64,000 nucleotides of DNA from assembly GCA_963556495.2 (NCBI GenBank), contig OY747701.1:42704001-42768000 (forward strand). The letters are read 5' to 3'. This document shows, in pieces, positions 47,857 through 58,577 of the stretch (positions are counted from its first letter, which is position 1; each line of letters starts with the position of its first letter). The translations under genes were made by a program, and so were the position numbers. This DNA comes from Valencia hispanica (taxonomy: Eukaryota > Chordata > Actinopteri > Cyprinodontiformes > Valenciidae). The notes beneath the pieces were generated by a model. The model was not told the DNA's origin. It did not search any database and saw nothing but the letters and a program-made list of their open reading frames with translations.

Positions 47857-49161
47857 TTACTGGGAAACATCCAGAAATACAAAGTTTGGGACAAAGAGGA
47901 AGTTGCTCATTGATGAACATAGATATAATTCTAATAATTTATTTCCAAAACTCTTGAATGAGTGTGCATTCCCAGAGGCAATGAAAAAGGTACCTTTCTG
48001 TATACCACACCTTACACAAGTATCTGGTGTATTAGGGTAAATGCGGTGTAGTAACTCTGGGGTAATGTATATCCTCATCACCCATTTATATTGTAGGAGT
48101 TTGAACCTTGTGTTTATTGTTTGTACTTGGCATTGGTGACATATATCCTGCCATTCTTCTACAGTGATTCCTTCAGTAAGGTCTGAACACCAAGCTAATC
48201 TTTTATTCTCTGAGGATTCTCTTGATGCAGTTATGATAATCTGATAACATTTTGAGATTAGTCCTGCTGTTCCATAATGGCTCAAAATCGTATTTTCTAA
48301 AGAATTTGGACCAGGAAAGTTTATAGAGTTCTGTGATTTTGTTATGAAGCTTCTTATCTGAAGATACTTGAAAAAATGTTTAGGGTTAATGCCAAACTTT
48401 AGCTTAATCTCATTAAAACTTAAAAGAGTATTATTCTCATACAGATCTGAAATTTTACTAATACCTCTGTCTGCCCATAACTTAAAACCAAGATCATTAG
48501 TACCTGGTGAAAAGTTTCTGTTCCCCCAAATAGGAGAGAACTGGGATAAAGGAGCATTTTCCCCAAGACGACTTAAAACCACATGCCATTCTATCAGTGT
48601 GTTTCTTACAAAGGGGTTTGCAGTGTGTTTTCTCAGAGTGGATACATCTGCTGAATAAAGGTAGAGGTGTAAGGGGACTTTAGAAGTTGTGAATTCCTCC
48701 ATCTTTACCCAGTGCAACGGTGACTGATGTTCAAACCAATATGAAGCTGATCTTAGTTGGGCCGCCCAATAGTATCCCTGGAGGTAAGGGAGATTTAACC
48801 CACCCCTATCATATGGTAAGTACAACAAGGTCATGCGCAGCCTTGAGCGTCCACTGTTCCAAATGTAATTACAAAAAAGTTGTTTCATTTTAACAAAGAA
48901 ATTTGAAGGGGGAGCAAGTGGGATGGTTTGAAAAAGATATAGAAATTTAGGAAGAATATTCATCTTTAGAACATTAATACGTCCAATCATAGAAAGTGGT
49001 AAAGATTTCCATCTGTTAATAGATTCTACTTCTGACTCAACCACCGGGTTGTAGTTAGTAGGTACCATAGATTCTATTGAAGGTGTGATTTTAACACCCA
49101 GGTATGTAAATTTATCCACAATATTCCTAAAAGGTGTAGACAATGGAGAGTTTAATCTCAC
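47857..49161 (-). CDS. L1-B ORF2 C-terminal region (partial)
   Basis: An open frame of about 430 codons follows the RT catalytic box. It contains 'TYLGVKITPS', 'LPLSMIGRINVLKMNILPKF', 'YIWNSGRSRLRM', 'RGGLNLPYLQGYYWA' and, near its end, 'CVRCGIQKGTF', which resembles the start of the Cys-rich region found after the RT in L1 elements. The frame then changes and the last 25 or so residues are out of register. It has no start of its own and is the 3' half of ORF2 cut off by the L1-A insertion. Confidence 0.75.
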   Translation of the reverse strand: MRLNSPLSTPFRNIVDKFTYLGVKITPSIESMVPTNYNPVVESEVESINRWKSLPLSMIGRINVLKMNILPKFLYLFQTIPLAPPSNFFVKMKQLFCNYIWNSGRSRLRMTLLYLPYDRGGLNLPYLQGYYWAAQLRSASYWFEHQSPLHWVKMEEFTTSKVPLHLYLYSADVSTLRKHTANPFVRNTLIEWHVVLSRLGENAPLSQFSPIWGNRNFSPGTNDLGFKLWADRGISKISDLYENNTLLSFNEIKLKFGINPKHFFKYLQIRSFITKSQNSINFPGPNSLENTILSHYGTAGLISKCYQIIITASRESSENKRLAWCSDLTEGITVEEWQDICHQCQVQTINTRFKLLQYKWVMRIYITPELLHRIYPNTPDTCVRCGIQKGTFFIASGNAHSFKSFGNKLLELYLCSSMSNFLFVPNFVFLDVSQ

Positions 49162-49319
49162 AGATCTTTACAGAAAAAGGATTGTAGACTTAGAAGCATT
49201 TACCTTATACCCTGAGAAGCTGCCATATTTTTCTATTAGAGTTAATAGAGTAGGTATGGATTGTTTGAAGTCTGTCAAAAATAGAACTATGTCATCTGCA
49301 AATAATCCTTTTTTATTTT

Positions 49320-51868
49320 TACTTTATTTTTATTTTTTTACGTGTCCTGTTTGGCAGTGTGGAGCTCAGAATTGGTGTCTGAGTACCAAGTAGAAGCCCA
49401 ACAGATTTACTTTCACAAGCGGAGCAGTACAGCTTTTGCTATAGTCCTCCACTTGATATGTGTGAAAAATCTTTATTATGAATTGTTGGGGTTTTTATTT
49501 CCTGATGTTATGGACACGGAGACGGAAAATTAAGGAGAAGAAAGAAGGAAGATGAAGAAGAGAGGTAGGAAACAAAAAGTCAAGAGAGAGGTTGAGTTGA
49601 AAATACAAGAGAGGAAGGGGAACAAAGAAAACACAGGAAGACATTGAAGTCTGCCTCCATACCCACAGGACGGCAGAGAGAGGGGGAAAAACAAAACAAA
49701 ACACAAAAAAGGAACATCGACAAAACAAACCAAACATTGTGAACTAAGAATTACACAACCACATCACACAAAAATAGATATAAAAATACAACAACAATGT
49801 CACAGAAAAACTCATGGTACCAATTAATCAAGCTCTAGTAATGATAACCTCAGCCCAAGAATATATCCTTAAACACCAGAGACCCCACATCTCTGTGTGT
49901 GTGTTAGCATGCTGGTGCATATAAGGTTTCTCCGTAAGAGTGGTCGATAGTTGGTGTGAGCAGGCATCAATCCGTCTTCCAGGAATCGATGCAGACATGA
50001 AGGAGATCAGAGCAAAGACGTCCAAAGGACCCCCAGAGCCCCAGGCGGACCCGGGCAGGGCCGACCGCATTCCCCAAGAGTGGAGCAAAGGAGAACCCCA
50101 GGGGAACATCCAGCGGCCACTATGCAGGGGCCCGGGGGGCAGCAGTGACGAGCCCACGGGCCCCGCCGGCAACCGGCCGCGCCGGGGCGGGCCAGTCAAT
50201 GGACCGGGAGAGCCGGGGTCCAGGGGCACCCCACCCCCCAGCAGGGACCCGACAAGAGACCGGCCTACGAGGGGCCCCCGGCTCCGCAGGGGCCACGGCC
50301 GGCCGCCACCTCCACCCTAGGCCAATCCCCACCGCCAACATCCCAGCGCCCCACAGATTGCCGCAGGGGACGGACAGCATCCCCAGGCCGGGCTCAGCCA
50401 GCATCTGGACACCAAGTTGTACCAGCTCCCGGGTCCTGATCCCGCACAACGCAGGGCGCAGAGACCAGGCATCCAACGAGGGCCAGGGCCGGTCCAACCC
50501 GCCAATGAACCGGCCACGCAGGGTGCGCACAGAACAGGTGATCAAACGTGCAGAGATGCCGGATCTGCATCCCGCCGAGCCACCAAGCAGGCACCACCCA
50601 ACAATCCCAAACCTGGCACCTCTAAAAGAGGTGTCCCAACCAACCAAAGGAAGATATCGGCCCAGCGCATCGGCCGACCGACACACCGGCCCCCCCAGGC
50701 CCGGCCAGGCACGCACCAGGTCCGAACTGGATTGACCACCAATGCATCGGCAGGCAGGGGCCCCCGTCACCGGCGGGGAGTGACGGAGGGGAAACAGGCC
50801 CCCCATTAAGTGTAAGGCCTGAGGTGCGCCAGGCGAGGGGGCAGACCAAGATCCAACCTGACAGGTAGACAAAGACATACAGACACAGTCATACGTTCCC
50901 TCCCTCTTAAACCCATACATTCTCACTGACTCACCAAGACACCCAAAAAAAAATGATTCTGTACCCTCACTAACACACCCCATACACACTTTATGCTCCC
51001 AGGTCCAGGTACCGATGCCCCAGTAGAGCCACCAGCCCCCGGACCCGGGAGATGGACCCCCTACCTTCTAGGACGGAGACAAGCAGACCGCCAAGGGCCC
51101 CACAGTGGCAAAGCAGCCCGACAGCCCAGGACCCCAACCAGACCGCCTGTTCCTCCTCCGGACCCCAACCCCTGATGGCCCCTAGCGAACAGGGGTGTGA
51201 AAAGACCCCGAGCCTCCATCCTCCCGCTCGAGTATGGTGTTGATGCGTGTTGTTATAATGTGCATTTAAAACAGAGGGGTGGGATGTGGGGAAGGCAGCC
51301 ACACATCCCCCAACCCCCACCCCGAGCCCTCAGTGTCAATATGTGGTTTAACAGTGGGCACCGGCACCAGAGGTGAAGCTGATTGAACCGCTCCCCCTCT
51401 GGATGCCGAAAATTGTGCCCACCTCAAAGTCCCTACATATGTGTCGTGTGAGAATGTTATAAGTGGGAGTGTCTAAGTTGTATATTAAAATTGGGACCCA
51501 GGACACCACGGGATAGCGAGGAGGGAAGCCCCTCCTCGCACCCCAGTGATGTGCCCATGCCCCAAGACCCTATATGAGTGGTAAAGTGATGGAGCAGGTG
51601 GACAGAGGTGTCCAGGGATGGGGAGGGAAGGACTGGGAGACAAAATGTCTTCCCAGGGACCCAGCTCCCCCACTGACCCCAATAGGCACCGCTGTTCACC
51701 GGGATCCACCAGGGGAGGGAGGCCATGGCACGTTCGACCCGGGGCCCACGGCCACAGCACCACAAAGCCCCACGGACCCCGAGGCAGTCCCCCCAGCCCC
51801 ATCCCAGAAGGGGAACTAAACCCACCCTGACATTCGCTCTACTCTCAAAACACAAAAGACACCCAGGT
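49320..51868 (-). mobile_element. GC-rich 3' UTR of L1-A
   Basis: The sequence is nearly collinear with 12440-14890. It shares the AT-rich 3' part with AATAAA signals (plus-strand TTTATT at about 49472 and 49492) and the G-rich minus-strand body. It joins ORF2 at ACACCCAGGTTGAGTT (about 51860-51875), whereas the copy at 12.35-15.34 kb continues into a further 450 bp of GC-rich sequence. L1-A therefore has a deletion or template switch at this junction. Apparent long ORFs such as 50120-50989 (minus) are not conserved with the other copies over their length. Confidence 0.8.
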
Positions 51869-53735
51869 TGAGTTGCATAAGGCAATGTGAACCATTAGAA
51901 CTGACTTTGTGTCTATGGTGACATCATTTAAATTTCCTAACAGGCAAATTGAGGGAGATGGTGGGATGTTACATTTCAGACACTTTGATAAGTCCTCACA
52001 TATCTGGAACCAAAATTTCTTAACAGGTGGACAGAACCAAAGCGCATGAACATAAATATCTGGTATATTGCTTGTGCATTGTAAGCAGGTATTAGACGAT
52101 GTAAAACCCATCCTAAACATTCGTTGACCTGTATAGTGTACTCTATGAAGGATTTTGTATTGTATTGATTGCAAATGAGGATTTTTTGTTATTTTAAAGG
52201 TTCTTAAACATATCTGAGACCAGACGTTTTGGTCAAAGCTGGCTGATAAATCCACCTCCCATTTTGAAATAGGGATGGCTATTGATTCATCTAATGTAGA
52301 TAAAGTTTTGTATATTTTAGACAGCAATTTGGGGGGGTTGAGATTAAGAAAATCTAAAACTCTTGCTGGAATTTGTAATTCAGCTGTATTGAGCCTAAAT
52401 TTACCTTTAATAATAGATTTAATTTGTTGATATTCTAAGAATTTGTTTTTATCAATTCCATATTGTGTAATTAATGTATTAAATGGGATAAAGTCTGTTC
52501 CTTCAAATATATGTTCCAGGTATTCAATTGCATTGCACCTCCAGACTGGGAAATGTATCATACATTTTTTTTTGCAAGATGTCGGGGTTATTCCAGATGG
52601 GTGTGCGTCTGCATGGGATTATTGTGGAGTCTGTCATTTTTAGAAACTCCCACCATGCTGTCAGAGAGGAGCTGATATTTATGCTTTTAAAGCATTCATA
52701 TTGTTTTATATTTGAGCTAATAAATGGTAGGTCTGAAAGTTTTATCTAATTACATAGTGTCTGTTCTACGTCTATCCAGGACTCGTCTAGGTAGCTAGGT
52801 TTTAACCATCTTGAGATGTATTGGAGCCTGTTGGCTAAGAAATAATGATGGAAGTTTGGTAGATCTAGACCTCCTTTTTCTTTGGTCTTCTGCAGTGTTT
52901 TTAAGCTGATACGTGGGGGTTTATCTTTCCAAAGAAATTTAGAGATAGGAGTCCAGAGATCTAAACCAGTCTAGTGATGGTTTACTTGGGATCATTGAGA
53001 ATAAGTAGTTGATTCTGGGCAAAACCATCATTTCTATTGAAGCAACCCTTCCCATAAGTGATATGGGTAGGGATTTCCATCTAGCAAGATCATCTTCCAC
53101 TTTTTAAAAGTGGGATGTAGTTTAGCGTTATTAAATCTGCCAGTCTTGGTGAGACATTGATACCTAAATAGGTCATATTCCCTGACTGCAGTTGTGTATT
53201 AGTTGGATTCTGAACAGAACAATTGATTGGAAGAACTGTAGATTTTAACCAATTTATAGAATAATCTGAAACATTTGAGTAAGAGTTTATCAACCCGATT
53301 ACCTGAGAGAAAGAGGTTTGTGAATGCTGGAGAAAAAGTAATACATCATCTGCATAAAGACTGATTTTATGTTCTATGTTATTGCATTTTATGCCTTTAA
53401 TATTGTGAGTTTGCCTGATTGCTGCAGCTAGGGGTTCAATAAAAATAGCGAACAGGGAGAGAGAGAGAGGACATCCCTGCCTGGTACCTCTCTGAAGATA
53501 AAACCTAGATGATGTTTGGTTATTTGTCCTGATACATGCTGTTGGTGAACTGTATAATATTTTCAACCAGTTTATAAAAGATTTTCCAAAGCCAAATTTA
53601 TGTAAGGTTACAAATAAGAATTTCCAGTTAACTCTATCAAATGCTTTTTCTGCATCTAAAGATAATATATTAGTTTTAATGTTTTTACAGTAAGAAAAAT
53701 CTATTAATCTACATGAATTTGTGGATGAATGTCTC
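51869..53735 (-). pseudogene. L1-A reverse transcriptase (palm onward) and ORF2 C-terminus
   Basis: The minus-strand translation resumes immediately after the retrovirus with 'HSSTNSC', then 'NILSLDAEKAFDRVNW', '[20 protein letters not shown]' and 'SLYADDVLLFLQ' (YADD box at about 53344-53357). The C-terminal region follows, with 'CLQCTSNIPDIYVHALWFCP', a CxxC...HxxxxC Cys/His box. Frame changes occur near 53090 and 52560. The layout matches teleost L1 elements of the Swimmer type. Confidence 0.8.
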
Positions 53736-54112
53736 TGTTAGGTAAAATAATAATGTTGTATTATTATTTTCTTAAGGTGTCTTTCTAATGTACTTTTTAA
53801 ATGTCATTTTGGTTTCAGTCACATGCTCATTTGCATGACATCCTGTTCTTTTAATATGTTAATGAAGTGTGACTAAATAAAGAGAGACTGCAGAGGGGGT
53901 GCTCTTTGAGACCAGAGACGAGAGACCAGAGACTATGACACTGGGAGGCTGAGAACAGACAGACACGGTTGGCTCATTCCTTATAGTATTTTCCTGGTCT
54001 CCCTCTGCAGAACTGATTATCCACATCTACCTCTGCAGAGCTTATTGACTCCATATTCTCTACAACCCTTTGTGTGTGATTCATTGTAGGTCAACCACTT
54101 TTTAACCTAACA
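53736..54112 (+). repeat. 5' LTR
   Basis: Starts TGTTAGGTAAAATAATAATG and ends TTTTTAACCTAACA, an inverted TGTTAGG/CCTAACA end pair. It contains a POU octamer ATTTGCAT (53829-53836) and AATAAA at 53876-53881. It differs from the 3' LTR by 3-bp and 7-bp extra segments and a few base changes. Confidence 0.95.
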
Positions 54113-54115
54113 TCT

Positions 54116-54130
54116 TGGTGCCGTGACTCG
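54116..54130 (+). promoter_or_regulatory. Primer-binding site, tRNA-His type
   Basis: TGGTGCCGTGACTCG starts 3 nt after the LTR and is complementary to the 3' end of vertebrate tRNA-His including CCA, over 15 nt. Walleye dermal sarcoma virus is, as I recall, also primed by tRNA-His. Confidence 0.88.
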
Positions 54131-54292
54131 ACGTACGGAGCACTCCCGCTGGTGGTCTCCGTCGAAGGACTGTTCTTGATGTCCAGATCGCTGAATTGCT
54201 GCACTGGCCGGCTGCATAACTTCCACGAGGACCCCCTGCGCGTGCTCCCGTGCGATCGATTCGGTTTGAATCACTCGCTTAGGGGGGAGATT

Positions 54293-54298
54293 GTAAGT
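54293..54298 (+). promoter_or_regulatory. Predicted retroviral splice donor
   Basis: GTAAGT follows GAGATT, about 160 nt downstream of the primer site. It pairs with the strong acceptor at 57241-57242 just before the env ATG and could give a subgenomic env RNA. Confidence 0.6.
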
Positions 54299-54457
54299 AC
54301 GTCTTTTTTGTGCACCTTCACATTTAAAAAAAAACAAACAATTCTAAGATAGTCAGGGTATATTCTGCTGTTTGGGCCTAAAGGACGCTTTAGCCTCTCT
54401 GATAAAATATCAGGTGTTGATCCAGAAGTGATTAATGCGTTAATTACTACAGCAAAA

Positions 54458-54594
54458 GGGTGTAACGGTACAGGTTTGCGAGCCTGTCCACCTCGAAAAA
54501 AGGGTGTAACGGACCAGGTTTGCGAACCGGTCCACCTTGCTGGGAAACGGTTGTAACGGGTTAGGTTTGCGAGCCAATCCACCTCGCTGGGAAA
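54458..54594 (+). ncRNA. Three tandem hairpin units, candidate packaging signal
   Basis: Units at 54458-54501, 54502-54548 and 54549-54594 each hold a 23-nt hairpin (54467-54489, 54511-54533, 54558-54580) with a constant GGTT/TGCG/A loop region. The stems differ in sequence but keep pairing: unit 2 GGACC with GGTCC, unit 3 GGGTT with AATCC (one G-U). Unit 1 pairs ACAGG with CCTGT plus an outer GG-CC, with a shifted bulge. They lie between the splice donor and the gag ATG, where gammaretroviral packaging signals lie. The role is inferred. Confidence 0.65.
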
Positions 54595-55095
54595 TAAAGC
54601 ACACCAGTGTGTGGGAGTAAAAACACAAACAGCAGAATCAAAACGATATATATACACTTTACCCCAGGTGGGTAAAGTAAGATAGGCACAGGACATAATC
54701 TTTATGTATGCCAGTCCAACCTGAAACCTAACGGTGTTAACGTACGGTTTGACGTGCACTACAAGAGATGTTCTGTGCGGAATTATAGGTAACACAACAC
54801 ATTAAGAAAGCCATAAAACGGCTCAATCTAGTTGCACAAAAGTACAAACTATACGATCCAGTTTTAGCAGAATTTGATTACAATTACAAATCTCAAATAA
54901 ATGACCAAAAATTATTTTAATTAGTTAAAGAATAAATGACTAACTTTAACTCGACAGACTAATTTAATAGTTCTTGCTTTTTCATTCACCTTAATAATTG
55001 CCGTTATCCTCCTAGAACTATTTGGTATTCTAACACTAGACTTTAACAGACCAATTAATAGAACCCAATAAGGGTTATATAAAAACAACGCAAAG

Positions 55096-55203
55096 ATGGG
55101 AAACGATGTTTCCACCGACAAATTAGAGGGAGATTCAAAGTATATGCATAAAAAGGACCCCGAAAATCTTCAGTTTCTGACAAAAATGGCACAAAAAGTA
55201 TAA
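55096..55203 (+). pseudogene. Gag N-terminus (matrix start), frame-broken
   Basis: ATG at 55096 encodes MGNDVS, a good N-myristoylation signal (Gly2, Ser6) as used by retroviral matrix proteins. After 35 codons a stop appears in this frame at about 55201. Gag-like sequence continues in the next frame through about 55260 and returns to the first frame at the A7 run 55261-55267, where the long ORF continues. The two slips are at A-rich runs and compensate each other. They may be real mutations or assembly errors. Confidence 0.7.
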
Positions 55204-55230
55204 AGTAGACGGGAAACTTAAAGGAAATCA

Positions 55231-57099
55231 ATGGAAAGAACTGGTATGTGTTCTCGAAGCAAAAAAACACTTATCGCTAAAGGTAAAAAGAAAAAACTTA
55301 AACAGACACAGTTAAAAATAGCACGTGTGTGGGCTGATGAAACAGAGAAAAGGAAGCAAAATATAAAAAACAGGAAAAAAAACAAAGGCTCTAAAGATGA
55401 GGCTTTTCTTATGAAAAAGCTCGGTGACGAACTCACACTGTGTCCTCCTCCTTATGCACCTCTACCTACAGCCCAGACAGACCCCCCTGGGGCTGTTGGA
55501 GGAGTACCTTATGCACCTCTACCAACAGCCCAGACAGACCCCCCTGGGGCTGTTGGAGGAGTACCTTATGCACTAACACCCCCATCAGACCAGCCGGGGG
55601 CTTTAGGGGAAGGTCTATATCCTCCTGTTCCAAGAGATCAATTCGCAAGTGAAGAAAAAACAGATGGTACCACAATAAAACAAAGACTTAGAATTACAAA
55701 GAAGTCAGGTCCAAAACAATCTGAGGATAAGTCTTATGAGAGTGAACCAGAGGACTCAATAGATGTTAACCCTATGATTCAAGTACCATCTGCCGATGGC
55801 ACTCCGAGATATGTTTTTAGACCATGGTCACTTAAAGACGTTAAAGAGGTTGTAGAACAAATCACCAGCCATAAGGAGGATCCAGAAAAATGGACAGAGG
55901 ATATGGTTGATGTGGTCAAATCCTACCGGTTAAACGGTCATGAATTAGGACAGGCTATGGCTGAATCGTTGGGAAAAGACTGGCACCATGTAGGAGGAAA
56001 TTACACAGGAAGAGATGCTGCCGGAGTTGTGTTACAATTTATGGAAAACAAAGGTGCCATTCTAAACGAAAATGGACTTTATGAAGTTCGTAATAAACCC
56101 ATCCTACCCAAATCACTGTTTAAAGCTGCTGCGCTTGTGAGCCATGGGCCTTGCCATGTCTCCACAGGGGGGATGGTATCAATAATACAGCAACACTTTA
56201 CAACATACAACCTTGAAACATACTTAAAACATTTTTGCAAAACATGCCTAACATGTATCAAACACAACCCACAAGGGAATATGAGACCCAAGCGAGGCCA
56301 ATTTCCTCAACCAGCCTACCCATTCCACACAATCCACATGGATTTCATTGAACTAACACAGAGCGGCTCATACAAATATTGCTTAGTAATAATTGACGCT
56401 TTCTCCAAATGGCTGGAAATAATTCCCACTGCAAAGAATGATGCTCTAACAGTGGCAAAACCACTATGTAAAACTATCATTGCAAACCATGGTATTCCAC
56501 AAGTAATATATTCAGATAATGGACCACATTTTGTGAATGAGGTTATTCAAAATATGGCAAAACATTTACACATCCAACTAAAAAATAATTGTGCCTATCA
56601 CCCCCAAAGTGCAGGTTTAGTAGAAAGACATAATGGGACCATCAAAAGCAGACTCAGGAAATGCATGGCAGAGACTAAAACACCATGGCCTGAGTGTTTG
56701 GACCTAGTAAAACTTTACATGAGAATCACGCCAACAAACCAAGGTTTAACACCTTTTGAAATCATTTATGGCAGACCTTACAGGTTACTTCTAGTTGCGC
56801 CCGATTTGCAAAAAGCAGACGAGGAACTCACATTAGCTGATTACATGAGGAAAATTATCCTAACCAAAGAAGTGCAAAACGCACACAATCAACCTATATC
56901 TCCTTCTGTTTTGCAGGATCCTGAAAAGCCAATCAAACCTGGAGACTGGGTATTCATCAAGGTGATTAAATGGACGAGTCCCCGCTGGGAAGGACCTTTC
57001 GAAGTCCTGCTGACCACGCCCACGGCTGTGAAAATCGCTGAGAGACCCTCGTGGATACACATCTCACACTGCAAATTGCAAAGGCAATTAGGGGACTAG
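55231..57099 (+). CDS. Gag-integrase fusion ORF of the young retrovirus (622 codons)
   Basis: A basic matrix-like part (residues 1-60) is followed by a CPPPY late-domain motif (71-75), two 19-residue Pro-rich repeats (76-113), and the front of a p30-like capsid ('[11 protein letters not shown]' onward, about 180-280). The frame passes directly into the end of pol: an HHCC zinc box (H305, H309, C336, C339), a DD35E integrase core (D371, D429 in SDNG, E465) and a C-terminal domain ending in 'WIHISHCK'. Rest of capsid, nucleocapsid, protease, RT and RNase H are missing, the junction lying about residues 265-280. All integrase catalytic and zinc residues are kept. ORF start ATG 55231 is out of frame with the preceding gag segment, so initiation is uncertain. 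Confidence 0.88.
   Translation: MERTGMCSRSKKTLIAKGKKKKLKQTQLKIARVWADETEKRKQNIKNRKKNKGSKDEAFLMKKLGDELTLCPPPYAPLPTAQTDPPGAVGGVPYAPLPTAQTDPPGAVGGVPYALTPPSDQPGALGEGLYPPVPRDQFASEEKTDGTTIKQRLRITKKSGPKQSEDKSYESEPEDSIDVNPMIQVPSADGTPRYVFRPWSLKDVKEVVEQITSHKEDPEKWTEDMVDVVKSYRLNGHELGQAMAESLGKDWHHVGGNYTGRDAAGVVLQFMENKGAILNENGLYEVRNKPILPKSLFKAAALVSHGPCHVSTGGMVSIIQQHFTTYNLETYLKHFCKTCLTCIKHNPQGNMRPKRGQFPQPAYPFHTIHMDFIELTQSGSYKYCLVIIDAFSKWLEIIPTAKNDALTVAKPLCKTIIANHGIPQVIYSDNGPHFVNEVIQNMAKHLHIQLKNNCAYHPQSAGLVERHNGTIKSRLRKCMAETKTPWPECLDLVKLYMRITPTNQGLTPFEIIYGRPYRLLLVAPDLQKADEELTLADYMRKIILTKEVQNAHNQPISPSVLQDPEKPIKPGDWVFIKVIKWTSPRWEGPFEVLLTTPTAVKIAERPSWIHISHCKLQRQLGD
55456..55569 (+). repeat. 57-bp tandem duplication in gag
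   Basis: Two 57-bp units (55456-55512 and 55513-55569), identical except for about one base, encode [19 protein letters not shown] twice. The length is a multiple of three, so the frame is kept. The first unit follows the PPPY motif. Confidence 0.95.
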
Positions 57100-57240
57100 A
57101 CACGGGACAGTGGAGAAGTCTGGGCTACAAAGGACAGAATGACCAATAGGGCCTCTGGTCTCAAACCCAGCAGAACAGCATCCCTGTCCCCTTAGTGGTC
57201 AAACCTCTGTTTTGGAGGGCTAGTCCTCTTATTTGCCTCT

Positions 57241-57242
57241 AG
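57241..57242 (+). promoter_or_regulatory. Predicted env splice acceptor
   Basis: TCCTCTTATTTGCCTCTAG precedes the cut, and the first ATG follows after five bases at 57248. This fits a spliced env message from the donor at 54293. Confidence 0.6.
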
Positions 57243-57247
57243 CCAAC

Positions 57248-57580
57248 ATGAAACTAGTTTGGCTCCACTCCTGTCTGGCAGTTTGCCTGCCTCTATTCCA
57301 CTGCTTTTTCCTCACACCTGATGACGCCCAGACATCAACGGAAAGAAGAGCTAAAATTCTAACCCACCATGCGTTCAAGAACACCTGGTACCAAATAGTT
57401 AATTTGACTGCAAAACGTTTAGGTTTCAATACCAGCTGTTATGTCTGTTCATGGATCCCACACCATTCTGAAGAAGTCTCATCGATGACTGCTCTCCCAA
57501 CCACCTTAAATAATACCCACCTAAGGATTGGTGTGGCACATGCAGTTTGGCTCGACTGCAACCCTCCTCATACATCATAA
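57248..57580 (+). pseudogene. Env signal peptide and start of surface subunit, truncated
   Basis: ATG 57248 opens a hydrophobic signal peptide ('MKLVWLHSCLAVCLPLFHCF') followed by about 90 residues. They include a CxxC motif (C-Y-V-C), of the type that in gamma-type Env links to the transmembrane subunit, and Asn glycosylation sites. The frame stops at 57580 and the following Env sequence is in another frame. A surface subunit is normally several hundred residues, so most of it, including any receptor-binding part, is gone. Confidence 0.78.
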
Positions 57581-58200
57581 CAGAAAACGGAGCACCTTCT
57601 GAACCTACAGAGCTGAATAAACGGGAATTCAACCCTCCACAAGTGTTCAACCCGTTCTCTGACAATGGTGGACGAAAACCTCTCTACAGTGATGCAAAAG
57701 GAATCTTCCACACCATGTTCCCACCTGTTGGAGTTGCAAGCCTGACAAAACGGATGAACGAGGTTTGGTGGACTTTGGAAAACATCACAGACATCCTTGC
57801 TGAAATGTCCAACCTGCTGGCCAACGATCCTGAAAAACTGGCGATGAAGACCATGCTAATGCAACATCGGGTAGCTCTGGACACTCTTTTTGCTTCTGAA
57901 GGTGGACTTTGTACTGTAATTGGTGAACACTGTTGTACTTACATTCCTAGTACACATGATAATTGGACTCTCATTCATGACCGGGTGCAGGGATTAACTG
58001 ACTTTTTAGAATCACAAGAAAGCAGTAATGGACAATGGGATCTCATGGGCTGGCTGACAACTGGAAGGTGGTATCAGGTTCTTTTAAAAATAGCTATGGC
58101 ATTCATTGTAATTTTGATACTTTTCTGCATTTTTGTTAGTTGTGTTCTCCCATGTATAAAACAAATGATGAATAAGATGATAACTAACACAATGGTCTAA
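57547..58200 (+). CDS. Env transmembrane-subunit ORF
   Basis: The frame overlaps the end of the preceding Env frame and encodes a transmembrane subunit: an N-terminal segment without an obvious furin site, a heptad-like region ('MNEVWWTLENITDILAEM'), the gamma-type CX6CC motif at 57910-57936 (residues 122-130), a second helical region, a hydrophobic anchor ('IAMAFIVILILFCIFV', about residue 182 onward) and a short tail with two Cys. The ATG at 57547 probably arose in the other frame and need not be used. Without the surface part this is not a functional entry protein. Membrane-active remnants of this kind can persist or be co-opted, but there is no evidence of that here. Confidence 0.85.
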   Translation: MARLQPSSYIITENGAPSEPTELNKREFNPPQVFNPFSDNGGRKPLYSDAKGIFHTMFPPVGVASLTKRMNEVWWTLENITDILAEMSNLLANDPEKLAMKTMLMQHRVALDTLFASEGGLCTVIGEHCCTYIPSTHDNWTLIHDRVQGLTDFLESQESSNGQWDLMGWLTTGRWYQVLLKIAMAFIVILILFCIFVSCVLPCIKQMMNKMITNTMV

Positions 58201-58568
58201 TACTCTCTTCTTAATCAGAGGCTTGAAGATGAAGACAGAAATGAAGAAGAAGATGGGGTGTAATTAACATGTGTAAAAACCTTTTTATGATTCCATTAAT
58301 CTAAACTACAGTTCCGGTAGCGATTAATTGGATGATGTCTAGGTGAAGCTCGCATTAATATCTTTTTGAAATTGCTACTTACTTTTGCAATTTCTTTGTT
58401 GTATGTCTTATTATCATTTTTTATTTTTATTTTTAAATTTGGGATGCTACTCATTTTGCAACCTTTTGTTGTCTGGTTTTTATGATTCTTATATTTTTAC
58501 ATTATTGGAGTTGTTACCTATTTTACAACTTTTTGTTGTTCGTGATCACATTTAAAAACCACATTTCA

Positions 58569-58577
58569 GGGGGGAAA
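58569..58577 (+). promoter_or_regulatory. Polypurine tract
   Basis: GGGGGGAAA lies immediately before the 3' LTR, the expected plus-strand primer position. Confidence 0.88.

Noticed and set aside
50120..50989. 289-codon minus-strand ORF in GC-rich DNA
   Set aside because: It lies in the L1 3' UTR, has no recognisable domain, and the related copies at 13 kb and 20 kb do not keep the same frame over its length. High GC lowers stop frequency.
54271..54795. 174-codon minus-strand ORF with repeated GSQT motifs
   Set aside because: It is the antisense of the retroviral leader; the apparent protein repeats are the tandem hairpin units.
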